Assembly (NCBI GenBank): GCA_964023275.1
Contig: OZ029927.1
Span: 1-64,000 of the forward strand
Direction: 5' to 3'
DNA length: 64,000 nt
DNA from: Norana najaformis
Taxonomy: Eukaryota > Annelida > Clitellata > Crassiclitellata > Hormogastridae
In this document: positions 63,971 to 64,000 of the stretch, piece by piece
How the letters are laid out: every line of letters starts with the position of its first letter
How positions within the stretch are numbered: position 1 is the first letter of the stretch
Program-made: the position numbers and the translations under genes
Notes under the pieces: model-generated
The model's input: the letters and a program-made list of their open reading frames with translations, nothing else
What the model was told of the DNA's origin: nothing
Databases searched by the model: none

Positions 63971-64000
63971 AATTTCAATGATGCACAATGATGGCCATTA

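Overview
This window is nuclear DNA of an animal, most likely a repeat-rich, possibly marine, invertebrate. The evidence is indirect. There are CR1/L2-like non-LTR retrotransposon remains, LINE remains with an RNase H region, one Penelope-like GIY-YIG remnant, a tRNA-headed SINE, and very long microsatellites. I see no rRNA, no functional tRNA, no bacterial-style gene organisation and no convincing host protein-coding gene. The longest open frames are either LINE reverse transcriptase (about 4.5-5.8 kb, minus strand) or artefacts of simple repeats that stay open on both strands. I could not fix the phylum.

Layout. (1) 1-220 is a (TATG)n array carrying an 850-bp inverted-repeat DNA transposon (218-1067). 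(2) About 1.2-26.7 kb and 42-62.9 kb are built from one interlinked repeat system. Module B is a block read as TATATAACGTnG...GCGATTTAAAGGTGTCTAA. It is usually followed 50-60 bp later by module A (TTTAACGACATCTTGTGGC...GTTGACGTCGACC). Both occur in both orientations, at least 40 times each. A third component, element C (about 112-120 bp), is a genuine short retroposon: several copies have target-site duplications and end in (CTA)n. Smaller families D-J, LINE 3' ends and foldbacks are interspersed. (3) About 26.7-42 kb lacks most of this system. It holds a 254-bp (AT)n tract, mixed microsatellites, LINE scraps, a tandem array of exon-like units (32.48-34.5 kb), a minisatellite (35 kb), and a 4.3-kb almost pure purine tract with a 2.08-kb higher-order duplication (37.47-41.75 kb).

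Relations. Elements C and A share a homologous head, so C probably derives from, or shares an ancestor with, the A family. The tRNA-Thr-like SINE near 60.5 kb shares its 3' end with a LINE family seen at 32.0 and 41.9 kb, the usual sign of a SINE using that LINE's machinery. A composite of about 1 kb (modules A/B plus a captured LINE segment) is present twice, at 19.84-20.9 and 58.47-59.66 kb. The observations most worth following are the C retroposon, the B/A chain, a perfect 68-bp-arm palindrome at 26.4 kb, and the exon-like tandem array. Coordinates of diverged repeats are by eye, accurate to roughly 5-20 bases unless target-site duplications fix them.
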